Source: Trichostrongylus colubriformis
Taxonomy: Eukaryota > Nematoda > Chromadorea > Rhabditida > Trichostrongylidae
Reading direction: 5' to 3'
NCBI GenBank assembly: GCA_963978905.1
Contig: OZ022257.1
Span: 35,059,919-35,123,918, forward strand
Length of the DNA stretch: 64,000 nucleotides
The position numbers and the translations under genes are program-made. The first letter of the stretch is position 1, and each line of letters begins with the position of its first letter. Shown piece after piece: positions 1-12,130 of this stretch. The notes under the pieces were generated by a model, which did not search any database, was not told the origin of the DNA, and worked only from the letters and a program-made list of their open reading frames with translations.

Positions 1-191
1 GGGGGTTCAGACCGGGAATCTTTGACGTTGCAGTTGCCTTCTCGAAAGCGTTTAAACCAAAGTTGGGCCACAAGTTCAGACACTAAACCCTCTTCGAATG
101 CCGTTTATACGACGACTGGATTCGGTTGCTGGAGGCCATATTTGAAATCATATAGTAGAATGTCTCGAAAGTACTCCTTTGATATACATTC

Positions 192-320
192 CAGTTCCCG
201 AAGGCTGACAGGGCGTGGCCTACAGACTTGGGTGGGAGTGTGTGGCGGGGTGAGAGAGATCGATACACGTTCATACAAGTCCGTAAGCCTCGCCCTGCCA
301 GCCGTCGGGAAATGGACTGT
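192..320. mobile_element. CAGTCCATTTCCCG-ended MITE, copy 1
   Basis: CAGTTCCCGAAGGCTGACAG and CCAGCCGTCGGGAAATGGAC flank GTGTGTGGCGGGGTGAGAGA. Other copies: 55705-55828 and 56101-56271. Confidence 0.6.
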
Positions 321-609
321 GTATATTTTGCCGAAAAAGGTTATCCGGGAGATGGAAGACAATGATACCTACAGATGCGTGTGAATTTGTACTACATGTA
401 TATGTACAGAAGAAAATGCTGAAAAGCAGTTTGGAGGGAAAAAGCGCGTATTTAAAAGAACGAAAACTTTTTCGACAACCTGATATTTCACTGTGAGAAA
501 AAACTCATATATAAACCATCCTACTCTATATATAAACCAGAAGTCTGGGGTGTATGTTTGTCTGTGTGTGTGTGACTGTCTGTTCGCTCACCGCATAATG
601 CATCTGAAC

Positions 610-1125
610 TGCAGTCTGGAGAGGTCGGGCAAGCTAGAATTGGGTAGGGGCTAACCTAAACGTACAGAGCACAGAAGAACTAGGCCTAGCTCTACCCACC
701 ATGGGCCGCAATAGATGGGTGCTCAAATTCAGGTCCTCACTTGAGTTCCAAAAATTAGGGAGGTCAGAAATGAGTCTGTTAAGGTGGCTCAGTAAGAACT
801 GAATAGGGAGTGACAAAAGTGCATGGAGCACACAAGAAGCAAATTAAGAACGGTCCTGAAGAGGTCGGGCAAGTTAGGATTGGGTAGGGGCCAACCCATA
901 TGTACGGAGCAGATAGCTTCTAAGGCCAGCTCCGTCCATCATGGGCGGGACTTGCGCCGAGATCGATGGAAGCCTGAATTTAAGTTTTCACTCGGGTTTC
1001 AGAAATCATGAAGGTTAGAAATGGGTCTGTTGAGGCCGCTCAGTAAGGACTGGACAAGGATGCGAGAAGCAAGTTAGGAACGGGCTGGAGAGGTCGGGCA
1101 AGTTAGGAATCGGTAGGGGCCAAAT
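610..1125 (+). repeat. 230-240 bp tandem repeat, about 2.2 copies
   Basis: GAGGTCGGGCAAG starts at 621, 861 and 1090. Units share GGGTAGGGGCCAACC and AGTCTGTTAAGG-type segments with moderate divergence. The stretch 1130-1940 after it shows nothing recognisable. Confidence 0.72.
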
Positions 1126-1939
1126 CATCTGTTCGCTTTAGCAACATGGCAACCACACGTGGACAGTTCTGCTATCGTGAACTTGGTGACGTATTCATGG
1201 TTTGATCCTTAACCCAAAGACCCGAACGCTTTCGAGTTCTCGAAAAGAGACCTCCACGTGCTGCCGCTCCTTCTAACGTGACTCCTCCCAACTTTGACTG
1301 TGCCTCGCACAGTGGGATCAACGGTGGGAAGGGGGTCTTACTTCTCGGATTTTTTGACCGTTCTGCTCCATCTTCTCGACTTTTATACCGAATATTTCGA
1401 TTTCCTTTCAAATTCGGATCAAATCCTGCTACTCTTTCATAGGGAAGTGTCTTCAGTGGGCTGGGGGTATAGGTGAGTATGGTATCTCCCAGTTCCAGCC
1501 GAAGCCGATGATAGTCGGCGGTTTGATTACAATATCCACAAACCGCATATTACTCAATCAAGGCGTATACTCGAAACAGTGCGCTCGTAGAGGCATGCGA
1601 AAGTCGGCTCGCTGCTCTAGAGGCACACCGACAGTCGCTCCCCGCTACAAAACCGGCAAAGCCACCTGCGGGAGCGATGAAGCCGACCTCTTGGGTGGCC
1701 GCAGGCGGTCCTACGAGGATTGATCGGCGTCAGCCGGCTAATCCGACTGGTTGGTTTCAATAATCAGTACAAAGGATGACTCGTTAGAACAAGTGCGGTG
1801 CGAAATTATCACGTAGTTTTCTCTACATCATTATGTTTCTGGTATCAATGCACGGTCAATAGTGTATATTGATGTGATGTGATGTGATGATACCGCGAGG
1901 CACTGACCTCATCTGTGCAGAGCGCCGCAGAGTAATTAA

Positions 1940-2230
1940 GGCTGCGTTCATACCCAGCTGAATGAGATTTCTAGCGCATCGGCGCATCGGCGTATCGGTG
2001 CATCCGCGAATCCACGATTAGAGATTTTTGGCGATGCCACGTTCCACCACTTCAGTTCATTTGCATTGTGGCAAATAGCCAAAATCGCGGATGCGCCGAT
2101 CCGCCAATTCTCTCAAATCGCGGATGGCCAATACTCTCATCTTACGCATCTCATACAGAACGCGAATGCGCCAGTTTTCTCAAATCGCGGATGCGCCAAT
2201 ACTCTCATTTAATCTGGTATGAACGGTGTC
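1940..2230. mobile_element. Harbinger-like MITE, diverged
   Basis: GGCTGCGTTCATACC at the left and GGTATGAACGGTGTC at the right are flanked by TAA. The interior has short tandem AAATCGCGGATGCGCCAAT units (2091-2210). Confidence 0.6.
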
Positions 2231-2244
2231 TAAAAGGCCAGCAG

Positions 2245-3239
2245 ACGGCGTTGGAGCCGACAACGCTTGAAAAGAAAACGAGAACAGTGCTGAAAGTTCA
2301 AAAATCTCGCAGTTGTCTTTGCACCGATGAACAGCATTTTTGACACTGAACATCAATATAACTTCCGTCTGAAATTACTTAGTGTACGTCCAGATTCATA
2401 AATTCAATTAACACCGTTTTGAATTCGTGACTCGGGGCATTTCCTGAATGCCGCTTTAATTTTCTGGGAACGTAGAATGTTATATTCGAAGACCTCATGC
2501 GACATTGATCAATGATATTTTAAGAAAGAGAAAGGAAATTCTCTAGCATTCAAGGTACGCCGTTAACTGATGTTTGAAGCTTCATCATGGAAGAAGAGCT
2601 TACCTGCAATTCGGATGTCAAGGTGATTCTTTCAGTACGCAGCCAGTAGTCTGTGGACGGTGTGTAATGTTTTCAAGTAGTCCATCGATTTTGACGAAAT
2701 GAGCTTAAAAGTTTCGAAAATGTTGTGGAAACCTCGTGCCGAAAACTATCCTCAAACTTGACGATAACTCACTAAAAGATGATGTTTGTGCGGAACATGG
2801 GCGAGCAACAACTGAACATGTGAACGTAGGCTCAAAAAAGTCGGAGCTTTGCCAAAGGGTAAAAAAAATCTTTGAAGATTTCGGCGAGGAGTGGTGATCT
2901 ACTGATCAAAATTCGACATCTCATAGGTCGTTGAAGTCGTCGCATCAAGACAAATCCAACGCTTCTGATTCTTTACCATTTTACACTTTTTCAACGAAGT
3001 TGTGACGGTGCGACGGTTTGCGACGTTTTATCCGTCCCCTGCCGTCGGTTTTTCAATGGGCAGTATTGTATATTTCACTGTAAAAAACTCTTCATGTGCC
3101 CAGCCTCCACTCCTTCTGCAAATTCCACCAATTGGCCGGTCGAGAAGTCGCGTCACTCTTTTTGTCAAAAGTCACGTTTATTCGAAATTAGATTTTTTTC
3201 TTCCGAATCTCTCGCTCAGCAGGGCTATCCTACTATATA
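2245..3239. other. Intergenic stretch, mostly unrecognised
   Basis: 3070-3220 resembles part of the GGTCATTCC-family element (CCTTCTGCAAATTCCACCAA; GTTTATTCGAAATTAGATTT). The rest, 2245-3070, has short ORFs without recognisable domains. Confidence 0.4.
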
Positions 3240-3506
3240 CCAGTTGGCTGGCACACACTACTGCGCGCGATTCATGGCGATGTTGTGCAAAATGGGTTTG
3301 ATCGGCGCGACCACAGTTGTGTGTGGAATTGAGTGGAAATTTCTTTCCTCTGTTTTCAGCTGAGCTATTGAATTGAAAAAAAAAACAGAGAAGATGGCGT
3401 GATAAAAAAGCATTTCGATGTTATTATACTTCAGTCGCTTTTCATGGAACCCATTTCGCACGTCATCGACATGAATCGCGCGCAGTAGTGTGCGCCAGTC
3501 AACTGG
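3240..3506 (+). mobile_element. MITE-A copy 1, 267 bp
   Basis: The ends CCAGTTGGCTGGC..ACACTACTGCGCGCGAT and the complement GATTCATGTCG-side ..CGCGCGCAGTAGTGTGCGCCAG define TIRs of about 45 bp. Related copies lie at 14079-14342 and, inverted and interrupted, at 8200-8714. A further solitary end lies at about 8783-8815. Confidence 0.75.
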
Positions 3507-4065
3507 TTTAGGTCATCATTGGGATTTTGGACAGTTTAGACATCGATAGTTTTGTATTCGACTGCATCGACTGGTAGCAATTTGTTCACTTGTTGAGCAT
3601 CTAATTCCTACACACTGATGGTAGATCCATATCCCGGTTACCGATGTTTACTGTTTTCGTGAACATGCTTCACTGTTTGGAATTTCACATAGTCTAGCGG
3701 TCGATACACAGTGTTGCTGCCAGTACCGCATTAGACAATGATTCCGAATGAAACGCTTGCTTTGCTATCACAAATATAGGTGTATCATGATTATAAATGT
3801 AAATCACAGTATCAAGAGAAATGCACCATTTTTCAGAATGCTAGGCGATTCGGCGGTCGATACATCGGCCACTGATATTAGAACATAAACAAAATATGTT
3901 CACCCAATGGCACTGAGAATCACACGCTTTTGCTAAAGCGGTCGTATAGTAGTGGCAAGCGACGTAAAGGATCTCATCCCATCCGATTCCTAACGGTTCT
4001 TATCAGCCACCGTGAGCCGTTATCACTGAGGCCCCTGTACCCTACAGTACCATTGAGGTCCCTGT

Positions 4066-4290
4066 ACCCGGGTGACGGTTGGGACACACGAATCTAGGCC
4101 GTGACCCTGTGACAGCCTGTGGCCTTTGCCCTGTGACATGAATAATTCAGACAGTTTGACTATACAACAGAACAGACTTGCAAGGAGGACACGATTTACA
4201 TGAACAAATTGCCTGAATAATTTAAGGCTTAGGTCAAAGGCCACAGGCTGTTACAGGGTCACGGCCTAGATTCGTGTGTCCCAACCTACA
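4066..4290. mobile_element. Palindromic MITE, ACACACGAATCTAGGCC family, copy 1
   Basis: GGACACACGAATCTAGGCCG and its complement face each other at 4082-4101 and 4259-4283, around CAGCCTGTGGCCTTTG arms and a short non-palindromic core. The same element sits at the centre of the palindrome at 50.9-51.1 kb. Confidence 0.75.
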
Positions 4291-4299
4291 CCCCCCTGT

Positions 4300-5220
4300 A
4301 CCCTACGATACCTGCGAATGTGAACATTCCACTGTTAGCCGCAAAAGCGTAGGTGACATTTTCCTTCTCACGCTCCTGATCAAATCCTATCAACCATTAT
4401 CAGTTTGGATCACCCACTATTAATGTCCCCGTCCCACTCTGCTAAACACCCATGAGTGTCAGCGCTCTTGGATCAGCGCGAAAGGCGAAACGAATCTGAC
4501 GACATTCGCCTTCTCATGCTCCTTATCGAATCTTATCAACCGTTATCAATGCGGGTCACCCACCATCAATGTCCCCCGTCCTACCCTGCAGAACACCTCT
4601 GACTATGAACGCTACGGGACCAATGCGAAAAGCGAAACGGATTCGACGACTCTGGCCTTTTTACGCGTCTTATCGAATCTTATATACCATTATGAAGCTG
4701 GATCACCGACCATCAATGTCCCCGTCCTACCCTGCAGAACACCTGCGACTATGAACGCTACGGGACCAATGCAAAAAGCGAAACGGATTCGACGACTCCA
4801 GCCTTTCTACGCTCCTTATCGAATCTTATCAACCGTTATCAATGCGGGTCACCCACCATTAATGTCCCCGTCCCACCCCTCAAAACACCTTCGAGTGTCG
4901 GGACTCTAGAATCAACCCGAAAGGCGAAACGGATTCAACGACTCTAGCCTTTTTACGCTCCTTATCGAATCTTATCGACCGTTATCATGCTGGACCACCC
5001 ACCATTAATGTCCCCGTCCCAACCCTCAAAACACCTATAAATATGGGCGCTCTGGGATCGTCCCGAAAGGCGAAACGGATTTGGCAACATTTTCTTTCGG
5101 GGCTCCTTATCAGCCCTTATCAGCTGCTATCACTTTCGGTCCACCACCGCTGGGGTTCCCTTGGCACCCCCTGCATCACTTGTAAAATTCAGCGTCCCAG
5201 CTTTGCTGCGACGCGAGATA
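4300..5220 (+). repeat. 146-bp-period units, block 1
   Basis: The landmark at the AGCGCTC/AACGCTACGGG position recurs at about 4461, 4608, 4754, 4900 and 5045, a period of 145-147 bp. Units share TTATCGAATCTTATCAACC and GGCGAAACGGATT. They are diverged relatives of the satellite at 34.2-35.4 kb, in opposite orientation. Confidence 0.75.
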
Positions 5221-5224
5221 TGAA

Positions 5225-5345
5225 TTTCGTGACAAACAGACACACACACACACGGACAGACAGACATGCTTAGCGGATTATATATCCTACTCTATATAAT
5301 TCGCTTAGTATGTCTGTGTGTGTGTGTCCGTCTGTCTGTCACGAA
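5225..5345. repeat. Palindrome centre with CA/TG and CTGT runs
   Basis: ATATGAATTTCGTGACA..CACACACACGGACAGACAGA faces its complement about an axis near 5285 (TATATATCCTACTCTATATA). This is the hinge of the 5.5 kb inverted repeat. Confidence 0.75.
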
Positions 5346-6130
5346 ATTCATATCTCGCGACACAGCAAAGCTGGGACCCTGAATTTTACAAATGATATGG
5401 GGGGGGGTGGTAAGGGGACCCAGGCGGTGGTGGACCGAAAGTGATAGCAGCTGATACGCGCTGATAAGGAGTCTCAAAAGGCGAATGTCACCAAAGTCGT
5501 TTCGCCTTTCGGGTTGGTCCCAGAGCGCTGACACTCATAGGTGTTTTGCGGGAATGGACGAGAACATCAATAGTGGGTGAGCCAACTTTATAACTGTTGA
5601 TAAGACTCGATAAGGAGCGTCGGAAGGCAAATGTCGTCAAGTGCGTTTCGTATTTCGCGTTGACCCTAGAGCGCTGACATTCATAGGTGTTCAGCAGGGC
5701 GGTACGGGAACTCCATTGAAGGATGATCCAACTTTGTAAAGGTTGATAAGATTCGATAAGGAGCGTGAAATGGCAAATGTCGTCAAGTGCGTTTCGTCTT
5801 TCGCGGTGACCCCAGACCGCTGACATTCATAGGTGTTTAGCAGGGTGGAACGGGAACACTATTGGTGGATGACCCAAGTTGATACCAATTGGTAAGATTC
5901 GATAAGGAGCGTCGGAAGGTGAATGTCGTCAAGTCGGTTTCGTCTCTCGCATAGACCCTAGGGCGCTGACATTCATAGAAGTTTAGCAGGGTTTAACGGG
6001 AACATCAATGGTGGGTGATCCAAACTTGATACAGGTTGATAAGATTCGATAAGGAGCGTCGGAAAGCAAATGTCACCAAGTCCAATTCGCTTTTCCGACC
6101 GGTAGTGGAATGTCCACATTCACAGGTATT
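5345..6130 (-). repeat. 146-bp-period units, block 2
   Basis: CTGACA[CT]TCAT landmarks lie at 5528, 5674, 5820 and 5966, exactly 146 bp apart, with a diverged site at about 6112. Confidence 0.8.
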
Positions 6131-6499
6131 GCGGGGTACGGGAAGTAATGGTGACTGTGATGATGGCGGCTTACAGAGGTTGGTAAGAGGAAGTGGATGG
6201 GATAGCATCCGGTACACTGTTTACTACTACTATGCGACCGCTATAGTAAAAGCGTCAGTGCAACTGGACAATATATTTTGTTTGCGTGTGATATCAGATA
6301 CCGATGTATCGACCGCTAAACTGTCTAATGTTCCAAATAATGGTGCATGTCTTTTGATACTGCGATCTACATGGATTATTGAGATAGGATCGAGATTTAT
6401 GGTAGCAAAGCAAGCGAATCATTTTCTAATGCGGAACTAGCAACAATAGGGGGTATCGACCGCTCGACTATATGAAATTCCAAATAGTCGAGCGGTCGA

Positions 6500-7640
6500 T
6501 ACATTCGTCGTCGATAATTCGCTTAGTATGTCTGTGTGTGTGTGTGTCCGTCTGTCTGTCACGAAATTCATATCTCGCGTCACAGTAAAGCTGGGACGCT
6601 GATTTTTACAAGTGATATAGGGGGTGCCAAGGGAACCCCAGCGGCGGCGGAACGAAAGTGATAACAGCTGATACGCGCTGATAAGGAGCCTTGAAAGGCG
6701 AACGTCACCAAAGTCGTTTCGCCTTTCGGGTTGATCCCAAAGCGCTGACACTCATGGGTGTTTTGCGGGATGGGACGGGAACATTAATGGTGGGTGACCC
6801 GCATTGATAACGGTTGATAAGATTCGATAAGGAGCGTGAAATGGCTATAGTCGTCGAATCCGTTTCGCTTTTCGCATCGGTCCTAGAGCACTGACACTCA
6901 TGGGTGTTTTACAGGTTTGGCCAAGGACATTGATGGTGGGTGATCCAAATTGATAACGGTTGCTAAGACTTGATAAAGAGCGTAAAAAGGGTAGAGTCGT
7001 CGGATCCGTTTCGCTTTCCTAATTGGTCCCGGAGCGTTCATACTCTCAAGTGTATTGCGGGGTAAGACGGGGTCAATGACGGTGGTTGATCCACCTTGAT
7101 AACGATTGATAAGACCTGATAAGGAGCATGAGAAGGCGAATGTCGTCAAATTCGTTTCGCTTTTCTTATTGGTCCCTGAGCGTTCATAATCACAAGTGTT
7201 TTGCGGGGTAAGACGGGGTCAATAACGGTGGATGGTCCAGCTTGATAACGGTTGATAAGATTTGATAAGGAGCAGAGAAGGCAAATGTCGTCAAATTCGT
7301 TTCGCTTTTCTTATTGGTCCCGGAGCGTTCATAATCACAAGTGTTTTGCGGGGTAAGATGGGGTCAATAACGGTGGATGGTCCAGCTTGATAACGGTTGA
7401 TAAGATTTGATAAGGAGCAGAGAAGGCAAATGTCGTCAAATTCGTTTCGCCTTTCGCGTTGATCCAAGAGCGCTGACACTCATGGGTGTTTAGCAGAGTG
7501 GGATGGGGACATCCATAAGTGGGTGACCCAAACTGATAATGGTTGATAAGATTCGATTAGGAGCGTGAGAAGGAAAATGTCACCAAGGCCGGTACGCTTT
7601 TGCGGCTAAAAGTGGACATCCGCAGGTATTGCAGGGTAGG
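6500..7640 (-). repeat. 146-bp-period units, block 3
   Basis: A fresh copy of the CTGT-run and ATCTCGCGTCACAG start (6525-6590) leads into units with landmarks at about 6745, 6891, 7034, 7180, 7325 and 7470, a period of 143-146 bp. Confidence 0.78.
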
Positions 7641-8199
7641 GGGACCTCAATGGTACTGTTGGGTACAGGGGCCTCAGTGAAATTGATAACGACTTGCAGA
7701 GGCTGATAAAAACCGTTAGGAATTGGATGAGATTAAACCTTACATCGCTTGATACTACTATGTGACCGCTTTAGCAAAAGCGTCTGATGCTCACTGCCAT
7801 TGGGTGAACATATTTTGTTTATGTTCTGATATCACTGGCCGATGTATCGACCGCTGAATTGTCTAGGGTTCCAAAAATGGTGCATTTCTCTTGATACTCC
7901 GATCTACATTGATAACCATGATGTAACCAATATTTGTAATAACAAAGCAAACGTTCCGCTCTGAATCATTTCTAATGCGGTACTGGCAGCAACACTGAGT
8001 ATCGACCGCTAAACTGCGCAAAATACCAAATAGTGAAGCATGTTTACGAAAACGATATACGTCGATGATTGGAATTTGGATCTACTATCGATGTGTAGGA
8101 ATTAGATGCTCAGCAAATGAACAAATTGTTACCAATCGATGCAACCGAATATAAAACTATCGATGTCTGAATTATTCAGACTCCCAATGATGACCTAAA

Positions 8200-8714
8200 C
8201 CAGCTGGCTCGCGCACACTACTGCGCGTGATTCGTGTACATGACGTGTAAGGCCGCGGTCATACTTTACGTGTCTGCGGCAGGGCGTGGCCGCGTATCTT
8301 GCGTCTCCACACTGCCTCGTTGCCTGCGTTACCTCTGCACCTCCCCCGTGCCACTCTCTCACAGGCAGCGAGAGAGAGTGGCACGGGGGAGGTGCAAAGA
8401 TGACGCAGGCAACGAGGCAGTGTGGAGGCGCAAGATACGCGGCCACGCCCTGCCGCAGACACGTAAAGTATGACCGCGGCCTAAAGCGGGTTCGATGCAA
8501 AGCGTCTGAAGTATGATTACACCAAAATGCTTTTTTTATCCACCTTCTCTGCTTTTATCCAAACATCTCTGCTTTTATCCAAGTAAATAAATCGGCTGAA
8601 AGCTGAGGAAAGAAGTTTCCACTTAAATCCATACACAATTTGGTCGTGCCGATCAAACCCATTTTGCACAGCATCGCCATGAATCGCGCGCAGTAGTGTG
8701 CGCCAGCCAGCTGG
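8200..8714 (-). mobile_element. MITE-A copy 3, interrupted by a Harbinger-like MITE
   Basis: The ends match MITE-A (CCAGCTGGCTCGCGCACACT at 8200; CGCAGTAGTGTGCGCCAG before 8714). A 231-bp palindrome (8251-8481) interrupts it. It forms the right end of the 5.5 kb element. Confidence 0.72.
8251..8481. mobile_element. Harbinger/Tourist-like palindromic MITE
   Basis: TIRs GGCCGCGGTCATACTTTACG and complement are flanked by TAA on both sides. TAA or TTA three-base duplications are characteristic of the PIF/Harbinger superfamily. The whole insert is almost fully self-complementary, which is why both strands show mirror ORFs. Relatives: 1940-2230, 23929-24101 and 31836-31920. Confidence 0.7.
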
Positions 8715-9307
8715 TATGAACTATTCGGTTAAGATTGAATTCTGATACCGCATAGTAGCGGTCAGTCGCCATCATTTCACAACCAGTTGGCTGGCGTACA
8801 CTACTGCGCGCGAAACACCATGTGCGCCAGTAGGTCGATCCGAACTGCTTTTGTTTGGGGATAGGGTATTTTAGTGCAGCCCCGCCCCCTTGTCGCATGC
8901 CCTAACCATATCACACGTGTTCCCATCTCCACAGATTGTCTTTTATGTGACGTCCTAGCTCCGCCCATCACCACAAATGCTCCGCCCACTGTGCCCTGCA
9001 TTCTTTCCTGACCTCAGAAACTCATCGCTGACCCAAATCCATCTTCTCCCTACGTTTGGAGCACGTTCGAACGCAATCAACAATATTAGGGCTGAAAACC
9101 AGAGATTCCAGTGTACGCCCCGCCTACCGTGGGCGGAGCTTGAGTTGATCCATGTGTGGCCTTTACTTCCTTTCCCATGCCCTACCCATTCCACACTTGT
9201 CCCCATCTCCACAGGTCGTTTTCCAAATAATACGTAATTTCGTGACAGACAGAGGGACGACAAAGGGACGGACGGAGGGACGTACAGACAGACGAATCGT
9301 TTTGTAT
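8715..9307. repeat. Repeat ending in GTCCGTCC/ACAGACAGA and TATATAGTAGGGA
   Basis: The stretch GGGACAAGTGTGGAATGGG-type and AATTTCGTGACAGACAGAGG end in TTTTGTATATAGTAGGGAT. Similar ends occur at 52681 (ATCCCTACTATATACAAAAC), 39345-39395 and 51845. It also carries a solitary MITE-A end at about 8783. Confidence 0.5.
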
Positions 9308-9825
9308 ATAGTAGGGATTCTTTTTTCCACTAGAAAGCTGAAGAATCCAATCAGTGATATTGTTCCCCGTCCCTACTCACTACCTTTTCTTACACATTTC
9401 ACCACTCTTTCAGCGGACTGGTTGAGAAAATGTCCTTGCCTTGGTTAGACGAAATTGTTAGAAATCACCTAGTTGTGGCGGAACTATCAAAATTGGAGAA
9501 AGAGCGATGCGGCTTTTCAAGTTACCATTTGGTGGAACTTATAGAAGAGGTCGAGACTGAGTACAGGAGACATGATTGATTGATTTCTCCGGAGTGGAAG
9601 AAAATTTTATAATTAATAGACGGTGTAGTCAATTTTTGCCGACTGGACCAGACCAACCACTCCAGCCTCAAAATCGGCTCCATTATGACGGACAGAAAAC
9701 TGATGATGTCGTTTCGTAGAGAAGAAAAATCTCCCCCGAATGACAAATGATGCTGCACAAAGCCGTGATTTTATAGGAAAATTTTTATTTAAAGAAAGAG
9801 CGACATTATTTATGAAATGATCCAA
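9308..9825. mobile_element. Right half of a GGTCATTCC-family element
   Basis: The sequence follows 29170-29672 (GGTTGAGAAAATGTCCTTGC; GTTGTGGCGGAACTA; AGCGACATTATTTATGAAAT). The left half is replaced by the GTCCGTCC-type repeat ending at about 9307. Confidence 0.65.
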
Positions 9826-10227
9826 TATATTCTTTCCTCTACAGCACTTCAATTCGCTCCTATTCGGGGTGATGCACTCAAATTGTTGTAGAGCATGGTT
9901 CCAAATTTCTACCAAAAACAGAAAAAAAAAAAAACGAAGAGAGCCAGATGAGCGAGGTAAAGTTCATAAATTGGGATCTGAGTATTTGCATCTGTTTGAC
10001 GTGCAGCACATCTAACTTACTGAAGGGAAGAATACAATTAAAAGCAAGTAAATGTGCTGTAAGTTGGTGTAATTGACTCATTGAAAGTTAGAATTTGGTT
10101 TCGCTTTCGTATGTGACATACTCGAAAACTAAAAAAAATCACGATGATGGGTTTATAGCCCATATAGAACACTGCAAACCTCAACATTCTATGCGATGCG
10201 ATAAAGAGGACTTTTCGAATAAGCAGT

Positions 10228-10490
10228 GGTGTAGTGACAGGTGGCGCGCACTCCATTCTCATGGTGCGGGTATCGAACCCCGCATCGATGCCCGCCCAGG
10301 CCAACCAAGCCTCCCATCCCTTCGGGGTAGGTGAATAGGTACCAGACTTGTCCGCGAGGATATAAGCACTGACTTGTACATCGGCTAGCCTTGCATGTCA
10401 TTGTATAGGCCACATCGCATTAACCCAGCACCCCGATCCGAAGGGAATTAGAATGCGCGGCGCATCCTGCATAATGGACTGTTCTATGGG
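10228..10490 (+). repeat. tRNA-derived SINE-like copy
   Basis: GGTGTAGTGACAGGTGGCGC (A-box-like) is followed about 35 bases later by GGTATCGAACCCCGC (B-box-like), then a shared body with GTATAGGCCACATCGCATT and GAAGGGAATTAGAATGCGC. Other copies: 24465-24660 (+), about 20820-21065 (-), 28400-28590 (-), about 36850-37110 (-), 40710-40850 (- partial). Confidence 0.62.
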
Positions 10491-10775
10491 AAAACTTTCT
10501 CTTTAACTTTTCACTGACGCTAGCGAGCTTACAAAACTATCAAGAAAGGGAACACTTTCTGTCAAGTTGAGTTAATACAACTACATCTTCCCCCTCCAAA
10601 AACAAGATCTTAGAAATCAACTGCTAAACAAAATCAGGCGTGAATTAAATGGCTCCTTCGTATACACACCTTCTGACGCATCGCAGCGGTGCTTCGATCC
10701 TTTGAGAGCCTCATATGGCTTCGCCTTCTCTTCACTCGCACGGAAGGAAAGGAAAAGGGTCGTATTTTTTACGAG

Positions 10776-10974
10776 GGTGTCATCGCAATGGGAAGGGGGC
10801 ATTTTACTAAAGAGTTTATTTTTAACTAAACCTAGATGAGGAAAGGAATTGCTCCTTCTCCCCACGAGGGCTTAGGGGAAAATATACGCCTAAGTGTGCA
10901 GATTGACCAAATCTCCTATGATGCTTAGATGTGCAACTTTTTATAAGATGCCCCCCCCCCATTGCGATAGCACC
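10776..10974. mobile_element. MITE with GGTGCTATCGCAATG ends, copy 1
   Basis: GGTGTCATCGCAATGGGAAG at the left and CCCATTGCGATAGCACC at the right, with a run of ten C. The interior includes an AT-rich loop. Confidence 0.6.
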
Positions 10975-12130
10975 TTCATGACATTCTCGAGGGGATCGTA
11001 CTCTTCGTCAAAAATTCCTTTTGACGCCAGATTCAACACTTTTCCCTTTTTCAGTTTTTACTTTTCTTCCAGAAAAGTATGCATATGGGTGAACAAGGAA
11101 TCACGACATTTCTTGACGGTGCGAACATGGTGCGAAGCAGTACTAAGCGCGAGTCATAAGCACAAGTTCCGATTTGATAAAACGGCCAGCCACTAAACAT
11201 TTTGTGGTGAAAGAGTCTTAATTCTTTTCCATCCCAGGTGTCCAGTATCCGGGCTTCGAGATTAGCCTCAGAATAAGCAAGTCACATTATACCCAATATA
11301 AATAAATAGGGAACGCTCAAAAGAGACAGAACGATGATTCGAGGGTTCATTGACAATAAAAGTAGGAGATGCAAGTAGTGCAGCAGTTTTGGAACAATTT
11401 TTTTGGAATTTTTGCAAAACCGAAAATGACATCCTTATGTACCATTAATTTCAGTGTGGACGAATGTTGCGGCGCGCCGCACACCGCATCGCTGAAAACT
11501 ACGCGGGCCTGTTACGTGGCAGCAATACGCAGAGAATTGGCGCGTTTGCTTGTGGGAAATGTCGTGTGCACCTTGTACTCTTGTTAGAGGATATGATGAG
11601 CACCTTTCGTTGCGATTCGCGCCCTACACCGTTTCCATTGACCCCTGACGTTAATTATGACATCTTCCCATTTCTTCCTACTTGAACAATCAACAATTTC
11701 GCTGTTTAAGAATGACCTACATCAAACATGACACAACTTCCGTGTTGGTTAACAAGGCACACGCCCTCGACCCACCACAGCATATGTGGATATAGACTGC
11801 TTGTACTTAGTTGATCGTTACTGTGAACCTGTATTTGCAAACTCGAAACAAGACACAAATCATGCAATCTGCAATTGGACGATATTCTCAATTCTAATAG
11901 CGGTTCGTTTCGTCATGCCAGATATTCTAGCGGATATTGAATTTTACTTGGACGACATCAGAATTATTGCAAAAATTTTCGAATGAATCAGCTCAATAGT
12001 GACTGGATAGCTCAACAATCTATGACACGATGAAGAAAAGCTCACGTTATTGAAATTGCATTTCCATTCGTCATACAATTAACAACATAAAAGCCTGATG
12101 AAAAGAGTACTTTTGTCAAAATTATCGAAA

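Larger units (their letters stand above)
3240..8714. mobile_element. 5.5 kb inverted-repeat composite element
   Basis: The ends CCAGTTGGCTGG (3240) and CCAGCCAGCTGG (8714) are inverted and flanked by TA. The left arm (3240 to about 5280) and right arm (about 5290-8714) pair over most of their length in the same order: a MITE, about 500 bp of unique arm (3507-4040 against 7690-8199), then 146-bp-period units. The right half contains a second inner copy of the arm (about 6190-6480), so it has been duplicated internally. No transposase was found. The apparent ORFs here are repeat artefacts. Confidence 0.75.

Noticed and set aside
8195..8516. Four overlapping ORFs of 67-101 aa on both strands
   Set aside because: They are mirror translations of the GC-rich palindromic MITE at 8251-8481, as shown by identical peptides on opposite strands.
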